DNA of 64,000 bases from assembly GCF_023898315.1 (NCBI RefSeq), contig NC_064618.1, positions 186,487,548-186,551,547 on the forward strand. Direction: 5' to 3'. Under the pieces are notes generated by a model, which did no database searches, was not told where the DNA came from, and was given only the letters and a program-made list of their open reading frames with translations. The DNA is from Schistocerca nitens (taxonomy: Eukaryota > Arthropoda > Insecta > Orthoptera > Acrididae). This document shows positions 45,881 through 58,227 of the stretch, piece by piece (positions within the stretch are counted from its first letter, which is position 1; the number at the start of each line of letters is the position of its first letter). Position numbers and translations under genes: made by a program.

Positions 45881-46378
45881 AAGGAGATTGTTCACAAAAG
45901 TCGTTGGACACATTAACAGATGATTCTGAACTTATATGTTGTAACCTCCCCACAATATAGTATAAAAAATAATAATAATAAATATTAATATGAATAATGA
46001 ATGTGATTCTAATTTAGTGTAACCTCAGAACAAAATTGGTTCCCATTTATAATCTCCGTGCAGAAATGCATTCACATTTAATGTACCCATAAAATTCTTT
46101 TCTCATTTAATGTAAGCTCGAAACAGAAAAAGGAGATTGTTCACAAAAGTCGTTGGACACACTAACAGATGATTCTGAACTTATATGTTGTAACCTCCCC
46201 ACAATATAGTATAAAAATAATAATAATAAATATTAATATGAATAATGAATGTGATTCTAATTTAGTGTAACCTCAGAACAAAATTGGTTCCCATTTATAA
46301 TCTCCGTGCAGAAATGCATTCACATTTAATGTACCCATAAAATTCTTTTCTCATTTAATGTAAGCTCGAAACAGAAAA
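45881..46378. repeat. 249-bp tandem duplication across the host/LTR junction
   Basis: Unit one 45881-46129, unit two 46130 to about 46378. Each unit contains the flank (ggagattgttcacaaaagtc ... cttatatgt) and then the first part of the LTR from tgtaacctcccc. The 5' LTR at 56410 has neither the flank nor a duplication. Confidence 0.93.
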
Positions 46379-47165
46379 ATTCTTAAACCTCATAATAAAA
46401 AAATTATAAATTCAGTAACCTGGTAAATTTTGGACGACAGCAGTGCTGCGTCATGACCCTGTAAGATCATTCTGAATAAAAAAAGCAAAAATTATTACCT
46501 CAATAAAAACGGCGAGGATATCTGCTCTTACCTAAAATATTTTTCGGCACAAACCGTGCAGAAATGCATTCACATTTAATGTACCCATAAAATTCTTTTC
46601 TCATTTAATGTAAGCTCGAAACAGAGAAATTCTTAAACCTCATAATAAAAAAATTATAAATTCAGTAACCTGGTAAATTTTGGACGACAGCAGTGCTGCG
46701 TCGTGACCCTGTAAGATCATTCTGAATAAAAAAAGCAAAAATTATTACCTCAATGAAAACGGCGAGGATATCTGCTCTTACCTAAAATATTTTTCGGCAC
46801 AGCTCTGTGCAATGCTGGCCTATACATTTGTCATTTATGAAAGGAAGCAAACTGATTTTTCTTTTGCAACAATGGGAATGATCATGGATTGGAGAAATAA
46901 TTCTTTAAACTGAAATGAATGCTTGTAAAAAAATTACTTTATATTACAAAAATTATTATTAGGGCATTTTTAAAACATTTGGATGACAGTTCACATACAT
47001 TAATAGATATGCGTGAGGCTGCTTTTTTATCTTATACAATAATACTCAAGCTCCAGACTCCCGACCAGAGCAGACTGCAGACAACCGCAGACTAGCGACA
47101 AGCAACAACTAAATGCTACAGCTTCACAGTTCGTACTCAGTCAACACTGCTCTCTGGTCAGCGAT
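45940..47165 (-). repeat. 3' LTR, enlarged
   Basis: Matches the 5' LTR (56410-57140) throughout, from tgtaacctcccc to tctggtcagcgat, but is about 495 bp longer because of the two tandem duplications. Reading on the minus strand it starts near 47165 and ends at 45940. Confidence 0.9.
46304..46802. repeat. 250-bp tandem duplication inside the 3' LTR
   Basis: Unit one 46304-46553, unit two 46554-46802, beginning ccgtgcagaaatgcattc and ending in ttttcggcac. It is separate from the upstream duplication, though the two overlap in the LTR segment copied. The 5' LTR has a single copy of this segment. Confidence 0.92.
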
Positions 47166-47178
47166 GAAATGAAATATA

Positions 47179-47450
47179 GTGCACATGCACTGAATACAGG
47201 ACAAATCAAGCAATTACAAAATTTATACGCAATGAGTACAAAACATATTAACAAATAACATAAAGTGCACACTCACTGTAGTACCGAACATATCAAGCAA
47301 TGACAAAATGTATACGCAATGAGTACAAAACATATTAACGAATTATATAAAGTGCACACGCACTGTAGTACAGACCATATCAAGCAATGACAAAATGTAT
47401 ACGCAATGAGTACAAAACATATTAACAAATGACATAAAGTGCACACGCAA
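47179..47450. repeat. Tandem repeat, about 87 bp, three copies
   Basis: Units start with gtgcac at 47179, 47265 and 47352, with a partial fourth at 47439. They share atcaagcaatgacaaaatg and gcaatgagtacaaaacat. The array lies just upstream (minus sense) of the 3' LTR. Confidence 0.92.
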
Positions 47451-50049
47451 TGTATATATTTCTACAATTTTACAAGAACTAGGATAGGAAAGGGAAGGAT
47501 TGCATCATGGTTGTAGCACAGTAGGTTGCACGTAGCTGCACTGAAAGTCCATATCTTTCTACAGAAGCACAACACCAAGTGAGACAATCTGAAGTTCTCT
47601 TCCTGAAGTATTTATCAGTGTAGCCAAGACACTGAAATGTTGTGTTAATATTGTATGTTATCATTTTGGTAGTACATTAGGTACACCAAATAGTATAACC
47701 ATAATAACATCTCCATTGTTCAAGGTGGTGGACAGCATAATGCGTCAACACCACACTCTTTCATCAACGTAGAATTAGTGCAAAAACCAAATATGGTGCT
47801 CCATGATCATAAGGATGGACAGGACAAACTGATATTACAGTAATTTCTGGTAATTAGGTCATAAGGTGAAGCACATTAAGTTGTACGCTAATCATTGAGA
47901 ATTACACTAGTCTGTCAACCGATTTGAGTAATTGGTGGCACTCATCGCCTAATACTGAACATTTCTGTACGATGTATGAAGTATTACAGAATAATGTTCA
48001 TAAGTCTCCTGATTACACAGTACATTGGCACTCATTGACCAGTTACAAACCATCAGAAGTTATCATTCAAAACAGGAGCTAATGAGTGTAGCATCAAGCC
48101 ACTGGTATTCATATATATAGCATGTAAGTGACATAATACAAATTTAAAATATAAGAAACAGTGGCATTCATTGGCTAGTTACTAAGCATATAGCAAGTAT
48201 GGAATATTACAAAACTTTTTTTCATCATTCAAGTGACATACGACATATTTAAAATAATTATTGGCACTCATTGGCCAGTTACAAACCATCAGAAGTCATC
48301 ATTCAAAATGAGAGTTAATTATTAGCATAGCATTTATAGAGTATAACAAAAATATTATTTACAGAAATTATTGGCATAGCATTTATGCATTATTACAAAA
48401 TATCATTCACTATTACTCAGAACTCATCATTCAAGTGACATATGACATATTTAAAATGTAACACACTGTAACTATTACTCGAGGTCTGTGATTAGAAAAC
48501 ATCATTCAGTATTACTCAGAACTCTCTTAAACTGGTAGCATTATTTGGGACTGGTAATACATTTTTTTTGTGCTAGCAATGCATTGCGTTGGGATCGATA
48601 ATTAATTGCTGGGGCATTACAATATTTGCTTTTGACTTATTGCTGCAAATGAGGATAGGTAACATCATTCGTCATGAGTCAGCTGTAGCAAGGTTATGAA
48701 ACAAGTAGAGGATATGTGATCACATTCATGAATGACACACACAAATGGGTTAAAATGCAAGTACTACAACAGGTTTAATAATTAACTGCTTATAGCACAT
48801 TAATTTAATGAGTAGCTTCTCCTGGAAAAAATACAAAATGGATTATTAAGCTGAAAGAAGAAACGCATATTATGCTGAAAAGTAGTGAACTTCGAATTAA
48901 CAGGTATTGAAACGTGTACTCAATATGTATGTACTCTAGCTGTCCTTTCCAAAACATTCAGTCTTTATACCATGCGACATAAGACATACTGTCAAAACGA
49001 ACTGCAACAAATACTTAAATAACTACATAGCATTTCTTAACTAACAGTAAATATATAAACTTCATCATTATTCTCATCTGCAAGGAAAAACTTCATTATT
49101 CATATTACCATAACTTCATTACTATCATCACCTGCATAGAAAACCTTCATTATTCATATTAGCATATTCTTCATATAACTATTCATCATAATTCATTATC
49201 ATCTGCAAAAAAGACACTTCATTATTCATTATTCAAATTACCATTTACTTCATACAACTATTCATAGTATAGAGTTTCTAATTTCTAGCATATTTCATCA
49301 CTAAAACTAAGATGTGCAGTTCTGTCTGACAGACTGCATCAATCGCCTCGTATTCTGAAAGAAAAATGATTAGTTAAGACTGCTATCATACGATGTGTAT
49401 AGTATATTCTTGTTAATGATTGTTAATTCTGATCCATTTACTCTTCGTGACGAGGTATTGCAACTTCTTTCGTTCATTCCTAAGGTGAAATTCCCATTTC
49501 ATAGTAATCCACTGTGGTTTGTTTAATTTATTTCTTTTACACGTTATTGCTTTCTGAAAATGATGAATAAGGATTAAAATCTTGCATTTAAATCATATAC
49601 CCATTAAATAAAAACTGGTTTGTAGTGATATAATTAAGCATACAGCATAGCATGACGGAAAACGTATTATGTCAAAAACATAGACAGTGTTCAGGTGCAA
49701 AAATGTACACAGAGTATCATAATGCAGTAGCAAAAAAAATGTACAATAGTCACGATGTTGAGATATCATAAGGCAAAATGTCAAAGTCCACTAGTGTTTA
49801 TTATATCTTAAAGATTATATAGTGCATACAAACAAAACAGGAAAACAATCATACATACATGGAAAATGGAAAATGTGCACGGTCTGATATATAACGACAT
49901 GAAAAGCGACCTGCTAACCTTACCTTGCCGGGCACTTGCCAAGAAAAAATATGATAATCATCAGTAAGTAGTCACATAAATATAATTGCATCATTGGTCA
50001 TATAAAAATCAGAAAATGACATTACAGTGTGATAAATCATAAAGTATGT
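47451..50049 (-). other. Noncoding 3' region of the gypsy element with diverged repeats
   Basis: No ORF longer than about 60 codons on either strand. A ttggcactcattg block with following cagttacaaaccatcagaag recurs at 48023 and 48260, with weaker copies near 47931 and 48162. Around 49060-49290 there is an imperfect repeat of cttcattattcatatta units. No env, and no clear polypurine tract next to the LTR. Confidence 0.6.
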
Positions 50050-53000
50050 TCATTCAATAAAGGGTTTAATATTAGAGACATGGTGATTGCCTTTACTTTT
50101 TCTGTTTCTCAGAGTTTCGACGTGTACTACATTGGGGTGAGGAATGCTGCGAATTCGATATGGACCTGCGTATAGACTCAAATTTACTACACCTATTCTT
50201 TCCTGTGTTGGATAGATAGTGTGTACGTACTAATATATTCTGTCCAATGTGAAAGTCACGGTGTGTACAAACCTGTTTTTGCTGTCTTCTCCGGCGCTCT
50301 GCGGCACGTTTGATGTTGTTCAGCGCAATGTCAATTATATCATGGTGTCCTAGTCGACGAGATGTAGGAAAGGATACTAATTCTTTAATTTTGTTAGGTG
50401 TTCAACATTTTTCAGTATAACAGTCGGAGATAGCATAGTAGATTCATTTGGTATGGAATTAATTACATCCTGGTATGAGAGTATGTGTGTGTCCCAATCA
50501 ATATGTTTTTTATGGCAGTATATTCTACACAGTTTACCAATTTCTTTCATTAGTTGTTCACAAGGGTTCGAAGAAACATGATACCTGGATATATAGATCG
50601 GAGAAATGTTTCTAGCTCGTAACATACGTGTCCATATAGCAGATCGAAACTGTGATCCATTGTCGGAAATTACTTTCAATACATGTCCTACATGAAATAG
50701 AAAATGTTTTATAAATGCTTTCGAAACAGATTTAGCAGTAGCTTTGCGTAACGGAGTGAAGGTAACAAATTTTGAAGTGAGTTCAACAGCGACAAAGATG
50801 TAGCAAAAACCTCTATTAGTTCTGGGAATCGGACCAAAAATGTCTACAGCGGCCATGCGCCTCAATTTAACAGGTACAATGGGATGTAATGGAGGAATAT
50901 GTGAAGTCTTACCTGACTTAGCTTTCTGGCAAATTTTACATGACGCTAAAACTCGTCGAATACGTTTCTCCATATTGGCAAAATAACAGTTCTGTCTCAG
51001 TATAAGAAAATATTTTCTGGCTCCGTAATGTGCGTAACTTAAATGAGTATACCAAATTAATTTGTTAACAAGCTCGTCAGGAATGCACAGTAACCAATTA
51101 TTGCTGTCAGGGTGAGAGCGGCGAAACAGAATATTATTGCATACAGTGTAATGGTTTCTAATGGTAACATTATTCCTATCTTGCCAAAGGTGTTTAATTT
51201 CTTTCCACACGTTCTCTTTACTCTGCTCTTGCGCTATGTCTCGTAATGACGATGAAATGAAATTTTCAAATGCAACTTGTTGAATGTACATGACGCTGAA
51301 ATTTGCTTGGTAGAAGTTGGTTGCAATGTCTTGCTGATTGTTGCTGAGGGAACGGGATAGTGCGTCTGCTGCAATATTTTGTGTACCGGGAATGTGAACA
51401 ATTGTAAAATTAAATTCCTGCAAATAAAGTTTCCATCTGCTTAACCTATCGTGTGTAAGTTTAGCGGAAAGTAAAAACTGTATAGCTCTATGATCTGTGT
51501 AAACGGTCGTATGTCTTCCATAAAGAAAATGCCGAAATCTCGCAAATGCCCATACAACACATAATGTTTCAAGTTCTGTGGCAGAATAATTGCGTTCAGC
51601 AGGTGACAGAATGCGACTCGCAAAGGCGATGTTTTTAATTACTGTAGAACCATCCTCTTCAATTTCCTGAAAAATGTGTACGCCTAACGCGGTGTTAGAA
51701 CTGTCGGTGGCAATGGAAAAATTTCTAGTAAGATCTGGATGTGATAAAAGTGGTGCATACAACAAAGCTTCTTTCAGGTTCACAAATTCAGAATGTGCTT
51801 GGCTATCCCAGGACCAAATAGTGTTTTTAGCCGTCAATTGACATAATCTAGGGGTGTCTAAAGCAGAGTAATGAATAAATTTACGAAAAAAGTTAATTAA
51901 ACCCAAATGGCTGCGTAGTTGTTTCTTCGCCGTAGGAACAGTAATGTCACGTAAAGCTTGAAGTTTTTCCGGGTCAAGCGTAATGCCTTCTGCTGAAATT
52001 ACATGTCCAAGAAGTTTTATAGAAGTTTTGCCAAAGTGCGATTTACTGAGATTAACTGTGAGTCCTTGTGCACAAAAAGTTCGTAACAGTTGTTCAAGAA
52101 TCAGACTGTGTCCAGACCAGTTAGCTTCTGCAATAAGAATGTCGTCTACATACGTTGTGATTCTGTCTTTAAGTTCTGTCGGAAGTATTGTATTCAAATC
52201 GCGAATAAATGCTGCTGAAGAAATAGTTAAACCGAACGGTAATTTACAAAATTGATAACAGTCACCAAAACAGAGAAAAGCTGTGTACTTTCTGCAGTTC
52301 GGATGGAGCTGGATTTGCCAAAATCCAGATTTCAACTCTAATGTGGAATAAATAGTAGTTCCATGAAATTTCTCTAGAAGTTCTTCTAGTGTCTGTGGGC
52401 GATCTGTTTCATTAATAATAATGTCGTTGATGTGACGCGAATCAAGTACGAGGCGAAGTGAACCATGCTTTTTATTAACAATATGGAGTGGGTTTATATA
52501 CGGACTAACTGCCGGTTCAACAATACCTTGATCAAGCATAACTTGCAATTCTTTCTAAACTTGTTCTCTGTGAATATACGGAATGGGATAATGTTTGGCT
52601 TTAAATGTGTCGTGCTGTTTAACTTGAAATTCATACATAAAACCGGACATAGTACCAGGGACGTTGTCAAAAACTGGAGCTTGCTGTAAAAGAATTTTGC
52701 GTAGTTGCGTGCGTTCGTCGTCTGTATTTTCACTGCACTGTTTAACTTTATCAGAAATCATTTGCATAACGTCATAATCGGCTTCGTCTGGAGTATTATA
52801 GTTGTGTACGTATGTATCTGTGAACAATGTGGAATGACAGTCTATATTACGCGATGCGGAAATGACCTCTGTACGATAAATTGTTTGTTCTTCTGCAGAT
52901 AAAGAGTGCTGAAATTCTAAAGCCAGTTGTACATTTTCATCCTTTAACATTAAATAGGAGTTTTGAAAGTCAATAATTGCGTCGTGTTGTACCAGAAAAT

Positions 53001-53270
53001 TCGTACCTAAAATAACGTCTGTCGTCAATAAGGGAACAATCCAAAAATTTGAGTGAAATGTATTACCTGCAATACAAAATGATAAATGTGTCTGCAATTT
53101 TACATCTACTCCTTTACCAGATACTGCACCTTTCACTTTAGTTTTGCCTAATGGTAGGACAGGTATTCTCTTTGTTACATTCGTTGAAAGTTTCCTCATT
53201 TATAGCTGACATAGGTGATCCAGAATCGATTACTGCTGAAAAATTGGATGATCCAATCATTACTTCCATG
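50050..53270 (-). pseudogene. Ty3/gypsy pol: protease, RT, RNase H, integrase
   Basis: On the minus strand: retropepsin-like VIDSGSP near 53235, then after a frameshift the frame 53199-52555 (LPLGKTKVKG, VILGTNFL). A TAG at 52555-52557 separates it, in the same frame, from 52554-50377. That frame has RT (LVLDSRHIN, LPFGL, catalytic YVDDILIA), RNase H (ATDSSNTALG, TDHRAIQF, ADALSRS), the zinc-binding H-H-C-C region (HLSYAHYG ... CKICQKAK), and the integrase core (VDIFGP, ISDNGSQF, NPCEQLMKE). After a frameshift near 50395 the C-terminus continues (HDIIDIALNNIKRAAERR, then in another frame PHPNVVHVETL) to a stop at 50050. About 1,070 residues would be usual. Catalytic residues look intact, but the breaks prevent a full product. 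Confidence 0.9.
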
Positions 53271-53439
53271 ACAGGGTGTGAAATGGTTTTTTGAATAACT
53301 GGTCTTTCCTGCAAAAGAGTGTCTCGGGCGTCGTCAAAAGTAATAACATTTTCGCGAACAAGTTTCTGCGTATCAAAAGTATTGCTTGCGTAGCTGGAAG
53401 ATGCAACCTTTACTGTATCTAGTCAAATTCTATCTGACG

Positions 53440-56186
53440 TGCTATCATTTTCGGGAGGATGCTGTGGCATTTCCACTATTTGTACTGTTCTGTCTTCCTG
53501 ACGTATTACGTTCGGGATGATACCTACTGTCTGGTTCATTCATGATAATATGTTGTTGCGGATGATTTTGCTGCTGATAAGACCGACTGTTATTAAACGT
53601 ACGCTGAAAATTGTGCTCATTACTTTTACGTCTGTCATAATAATCATTGCTATACGGCGCGTTGCGATAGGAATTGAAATGTTGTGTTTTCTGTACGTAG
53701 TTATTTCCTTGTTGTGGTGCGTTACTATTTGTTGGAGCTGACGCTATACGTGTAGGCGGCGAAACATTAAAGCTTGGTTGACCTTGTAGACTACATTGTT
53801 GGTTAGGTATGCTAACCGGCTGGCTTTGATGCTGTTACGGAGAAAAACCTGTATTGTTACCAAAATGTGTTTGCGATAGCTGAAAATTTGGCACATACTG
53901 ATGATTACAATTTTGTTTGTTATTAAAACTACGGCGGTAGTTGTCATTTCGGGAGAGTCTAAAGAAAACTGTCACTTTCGGTAAAATTTGTCATATCATA
54001 TTTTCTTTGCTCCTTCTTAATCCTAGATAGATCGATAGTTGAAGAGCTGTTTTGATAGATATAAAGGATAGTAAAAGAGAAGGCAGCAGTGCAGAAAACT
54101 AAAGATGAAATAGCACTACTATGGCTCGGGGCCCTGTGCACACTACGGCACATATTCATTGAAGCGTAATGAATCCCCTGAGGTCTATTACGCGCTGCAT
54201 AAATTTTAGATTCTGCGTTACAGGCAATGCCGGTGAGAATTCTAAAGCAAATTGTTGTATCCAGGCCAATTCTATTTTCTGCATTACAGGCCAAACTGAT
54301 GAAAATACAAAGGCAAATTGTCGTATCCAGTCCAAAGCGTGTTTCTGTGTTCTGTCATTAATAAGTACCTTAGATTTTTTTACGGATAAAAATTGCTTAT
54401 AATCAACGTTATCGTCTCTGAATGTGTGAACAGGTTCAGGATTGAAAGAGAATCTATTTGTATGTGTCCGTTCGGATTCTAAGTCACGTAGTCTCTGTAA
54501 ATTACCTAAGTTACACTGGCTGTGTGAGTGTGACAAATGTTCGCAAAGTGGCGTATGCTGTGATGTGTTAAAGGCTGAAACATTTTTCATCTCTCTCACT
54601 TCTTGCTGTAAAGTTGACAATTTTCTACGTAATGTATTATTGAACGAATCTATCGCACTGATCGTCTGCTGTAAATTTTGGAATTCAGGTGTTTGATTAA
54701 ACGAAATAGGTGACGTATCGTCTGATTTGGTGTCATTATTACTTTCGATAACATCAATACGACTGGCCAATTCATCATATTTTTCAGTCAGTACTTTTAC
54801 CTGATCATCGTTTTTAGTATCGCAAGCATTAATTTGTTCTTGTATTTTACGTGTGGTTTTGTTCAACTTTTTAACGTCTGCTTTGATGGCATCGGGAGCC
54901 TGAATTAGTTCTAATTGTTCAAGTCTGTCTGTCACTGTCTGAAAGTCTACTGTGTGAGTGTCTGTTTTTGCTTTAAGATCGGAAATTTAATCATGCAATT
55001 CGCTGTTTAACTGTTTGATGGTATTAATTTCGTCTGATACTGTAGCAATATTGTTGTCTACGTATGTTTTTGCTTTCGCAAACAATTTCCGCTTATCTTC
55101 CTGTCTCTGTGCAGTAATTGTTTCCATGACTTGTTGCTTTACTTTATTCTGTTCCTGCATAAATTTACGGTAACGCGTTTCACTGTTTTGTAGGTGGTGA
55201 TTAAAACGTTCGTCAATTTGGCTGTTCTGTTGGTCAAATTTCGCGTCTACTTTTGCATCCAGTGTGCGTGAAAGTTCTGCTGACATTAATTTAAACTCGT
55301 CGCGTAACTGTGTTGCGTTTTCAGAACATTGTTTAGCGACTGCACTAATTTCATCTCTAGGTAATTTCGTTGTAGCTGCTTGCGTATTACTTAATTCTTG
55401 TGCCACATATCTAATTTCTTCACTACTGCTCCTAGCACAAGCCTTAATTTCCTCACGTAATTGTTCTTTAGTATCATGACATTGCGCGGCAACGGCTGTA
55501 ATCTGTTCACTAAGTTGTTAGGGAATTGCTGTGTAGTTTTTCATTAAGTTGTTTGTTCGATTGATTAAGGTTATCCTGTTTTTCATTCAACTGTTAGAAA
55601 TTTTCATTAAGTTGTTGTTTGAAATTTTCATTAATTTGTTTATAATTGTTGTCTAGTTTTTCATTAAATTGTAGCAATAATGCTACAACTTGATCCAAGT
55701 CAAAATTAACGACTCTATTCTCTGTACTGTGTGATGGTGTATCTGCATTTGTCACGCTTTGTGAAACCATTTGGTCATTGTCTGACTCGCGAAAATGTTT
55801 GCTAATTGGACGTGCACTGTTAGTCACTACACCGGAATCAAATAAATCTGACAGACCTTGAGTACACTGTTCCCTTCGTCAGAAACAATTATCTGTTCGT
55901 TACGTAAATTTTGCAAATCGGATGTGTCAAGCTGGGCAGCGTTCATTGTAACGGAACGTGCCACGTCATCAATTGTTACATTTACTGTGGACATAATTGA
56001 ATTTGTTTGTTCATCATTAGGATCAAAATCATTACTAGTGATCGGTAGGCACTGATTATCTGTAATTAGGGGATCATCAATATTATACTGAGCGTCGCAA
56101 GTATTATCGGTCAAATTATTCGAGTCGACTATTTCACTCATTGCACATCGCGATGTACTGTTAACAGTTTTTCGCGGCATTTTCAC
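53440..56186 (-). pseudogene. Ty3/gypsy gag, coiled-coil with Asn/Gln-rich C-terminus
   Basis: Starts at 56186 (MKMPRKTVNSTSR), 224 bp inside the 5' LTR. Successive frames are 56186-55827 (acidic), 55827-55594, 55406-54987 (heptad-rich, likely coiled coil) and 54935-54156 (further coiled coil, with TDRLEQLELIQAPD at its start). From about 53990 to 53470 an open frame without Met is strikingly Asn/Gln/Ser-rich (QQNHPQQHIIMNEPDSRY). No CCHC zinc knuckle is visible. Around 55690-55530 short repeats of QLNE(N/K)F-like units occur. Stops and frameshifts divide it into at least five pieces. Confidence 0.7.
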
Positions 56187-56391
56187 TAATCAAAATTAAG
56201 CAAAAAATGAAACAAAGACGAAGCAAAAAATGTAAAAAACACAATTACAACAAAGAGCAATAAATTGCCGATGATCTGTGAAAGCAAGAGTGGCAAATTA
56301 GTAAATGCGTTGCGCCAGATGCAAACTACGTTTAAGTAAATAAGAGCAGATATATGACTACTTCTCAGAGATTCACAAAGAAATACGATCC

Positions 56392-56408
56392 TGGCCGGTT
56401 GTCGCCAA
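56392..56408 (-). promoter_or_regulatory. Candidate primer-binding site
   Basis: On the minus strand tggcgacaaccggcc begins two bases after the LTR terminus. A TGG start next to the LTR is the usual form of a tRNA primer site. I cannot name the tRNA. Confidence 0.55.
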
Positions 56409-56409
56409 G

Positions 56410-57140
56410 TGTAACCTCCCCACAAAATAGTATAAAAAATAATAATAATAAATATTAATATGAATAGTGAATGTGATTCTAATTTAGTGTAAGCGCAGAA
56501 CAAAATTGGTTCCCGTTTATAATCTCCGTGCAGAAATGCATTCACATTTAATGTACCCACAAAATTATGTTCTCATTTAATGTAATCTCGAACCAGAAAA
56601 ATTCTTAAACCTCAAAATAAAAAAATAATAAATTCAGTAACCTGGTAAATTTTGGACGACAGCAGTGCTGCGTCATGACCCTGTAAGATCATTCTGAATA
56701 AAAAAAGCAAAAATTATTACCTCAATAAAAACGGCGAATATATCTGCTCTTACCTAAAATTTTTTTCAGCACAGCTCTGTGCAATGCTAGCCTATACATT
56801 TGTCATTTATGAAAGGAAGCAAACTGATTTTTCTTTTGCAACAATCGGAATGATCATGGATTGGAGAAATAATTCTTTAAACTGAAATGAATGCTTGTAA
56901 AAAAAATTACTTTATGTTACAAAAATTATTATTAGGGCATTTTTAAAACATTTGGATGACAGTTCACATACATTACTAGACATGCGCGAGGCTGCTTTTT
57001 TACCTTATACAATAATACTCAGGCTCCAGACTCCCGACCAGAGCAGACTGCAGACAACCGCAGACTAGCGACAAGCAACAACTAACTGCTACAGCTACAC
57101 AGTTCGTACTCAGTCAACACTGCTCTCTGGTCAGCGATTC
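56410..57140 (-). repeat. 5' LTR, 731 bp
   Basis: Single-copy version of the LTR, from tgtaacctcccc at the inner edge to tctggtcagcgat at the outer edge. It is the reference for measuring the duplications in the 3' LTR. Close similarity to the 3' LTR suggests a fairly recent insertion. Confidence 0.9.
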
Positions 57141-57199
57141 TCTTATACCTTGCATATCGCAGGCAGCGCATACCTCTTACAATGTAGAAGGGCATGACG

Positions 57200-57565
57200 A
57201 AAGGCCACAGGTTTGTTTGACCCGTGGGAGATGTCCCAGGGCTACTGAAGAAACTGAACTGGCGGATGCTTGAAGCGATGTGTAGACTATCCCGAGGAAG
57301 CCTACTTACGTAGATTCAAGAACCAGCTTTAAATGATGAATCAAGGAATATACTACAGACGTCTCCATAGTACTCCGGTAGGGATTGTGAGGATAAGATT
57401 GGATTATTTACAGTGCGCACAGAGCCGTTTAGCCACGCGTTCTTTCCGTGGCTCTTACGTGACTGAAACTTTAAGAATCCCCACTAAATGGTGGAACGGG
57501 AAGTACACTTTCCGATGGACATCAGAAGGTCTATGGAGAATATATGTAGATGCAGATGTGGTTAT
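57200..57565 (+). repeat. Possible LINE 3' end
   Basis: Plus-strand sequence with tttgtttgacccgtgggaga near 57212 and an end tatatgtagatgcagatgtg, resembling a LINE 3' end with a (tagatg)n tail. The 78-codon frame at 57333-57569 has weak similarity to the end of a reverse transcriptase ORF. Boundaries approximate. Confidence 0.4.
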
Positions 57566-58022
57566 GTAGTACATGGCTGCAATTCTGTGTACAGCTGACT
57601 GTAGGACTGCACCCTATATACGCTACAAACTTTAGCGAGAACACGTTTAGGCCATCCAACATGTAAAATCACATAGCACCTTCCTAGGAGACAACAGCTC
57701 CTGAAATCACTACTGGAAAAGAAATCGTAACACCAAAAGATAATTAATGTAGAGTAACGATATTTCGGGAATACTTTTGTCTAGGTAACAAATTTTAGAC
57801 CTTGCCTTTGCAAGAGCAGAAGTTAATGTCAGTACGTGGTAAGCCATTGCACTTGTGAAGTGCTGGTATATTATTAACCGCTGTAACGGCCAGGAGGCTG
57901 AATGCAAAAATGCAGAAGTGCATTCATTGTGTCCGACGTGTGCCGGATGTCAGTCTGTGGGATAGCGTCCCATGCCTGTCGTTCAATACAGGGACGGATT
58001 ATGGTGGTTGTGGACGAAACTG

Positions 58023-58219
58023 GTTCAAATGGCTCTGAGCACTATGCGACTTAACATGTGAGGTCATCAGTCCCCTAGAACGTAGAACTACTTAAACCTA
58101 ACTAACGTAAGGACATCACACACATCCATGCTTTAGGCAGGATTCGAACCTGCGAACGTAGCGGTCGCGCGGTTCCAGACTGTAGCGCCTAGAACCGCAC
58201 GGCCACTCCGGCCGCCAAT
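58023..58219 (-). repeat. tRNA-derived SINE, minus strand
   Basis: Common SINE family. Target duplication gaaactgg at 58015-58022 and 58220-58227. It interrupts the Tc1 transposase relic just after the third catalytic residue. Confidence 0.92.
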
Positions 58220-58227
58220 GAAACTGG

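Larger units (their letters stand above)
45940..57140 (-). mobile_element. Ty3/gypsy LTR retrotransposon, 11.2 kb, minus strand
   Basis: Two LTRs (45940-47165 and 56410-57140) enclose, on the minus strand, a leader with a candidate primer site, gag (56186-53440), pol with protease, RT, RNase H and integrase (53270-50050), and 2.9 kb of AT-rich noncoding DNA before the 3' LTR. Pol order (integrase last) fixes Ty3/gypsy. No env-like ORF exists. Breaks are few: one nonsense codon plus frameshifts in pol and several in gag. No target duplication could be confirmed, partly because the 3' side has been rearranged by tandem duplication. Confidence 0.9.

Noticed and set aside
47179..47450. CRISPR-like array
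   Set aside because: Units of about 87 bp are contiguous without spacers and lie within a retrotransposon.
47451..50049. Possible env gene
   Set aside because: No ORF over about 60 codons and no signal peptide or transmembrane segment in order.
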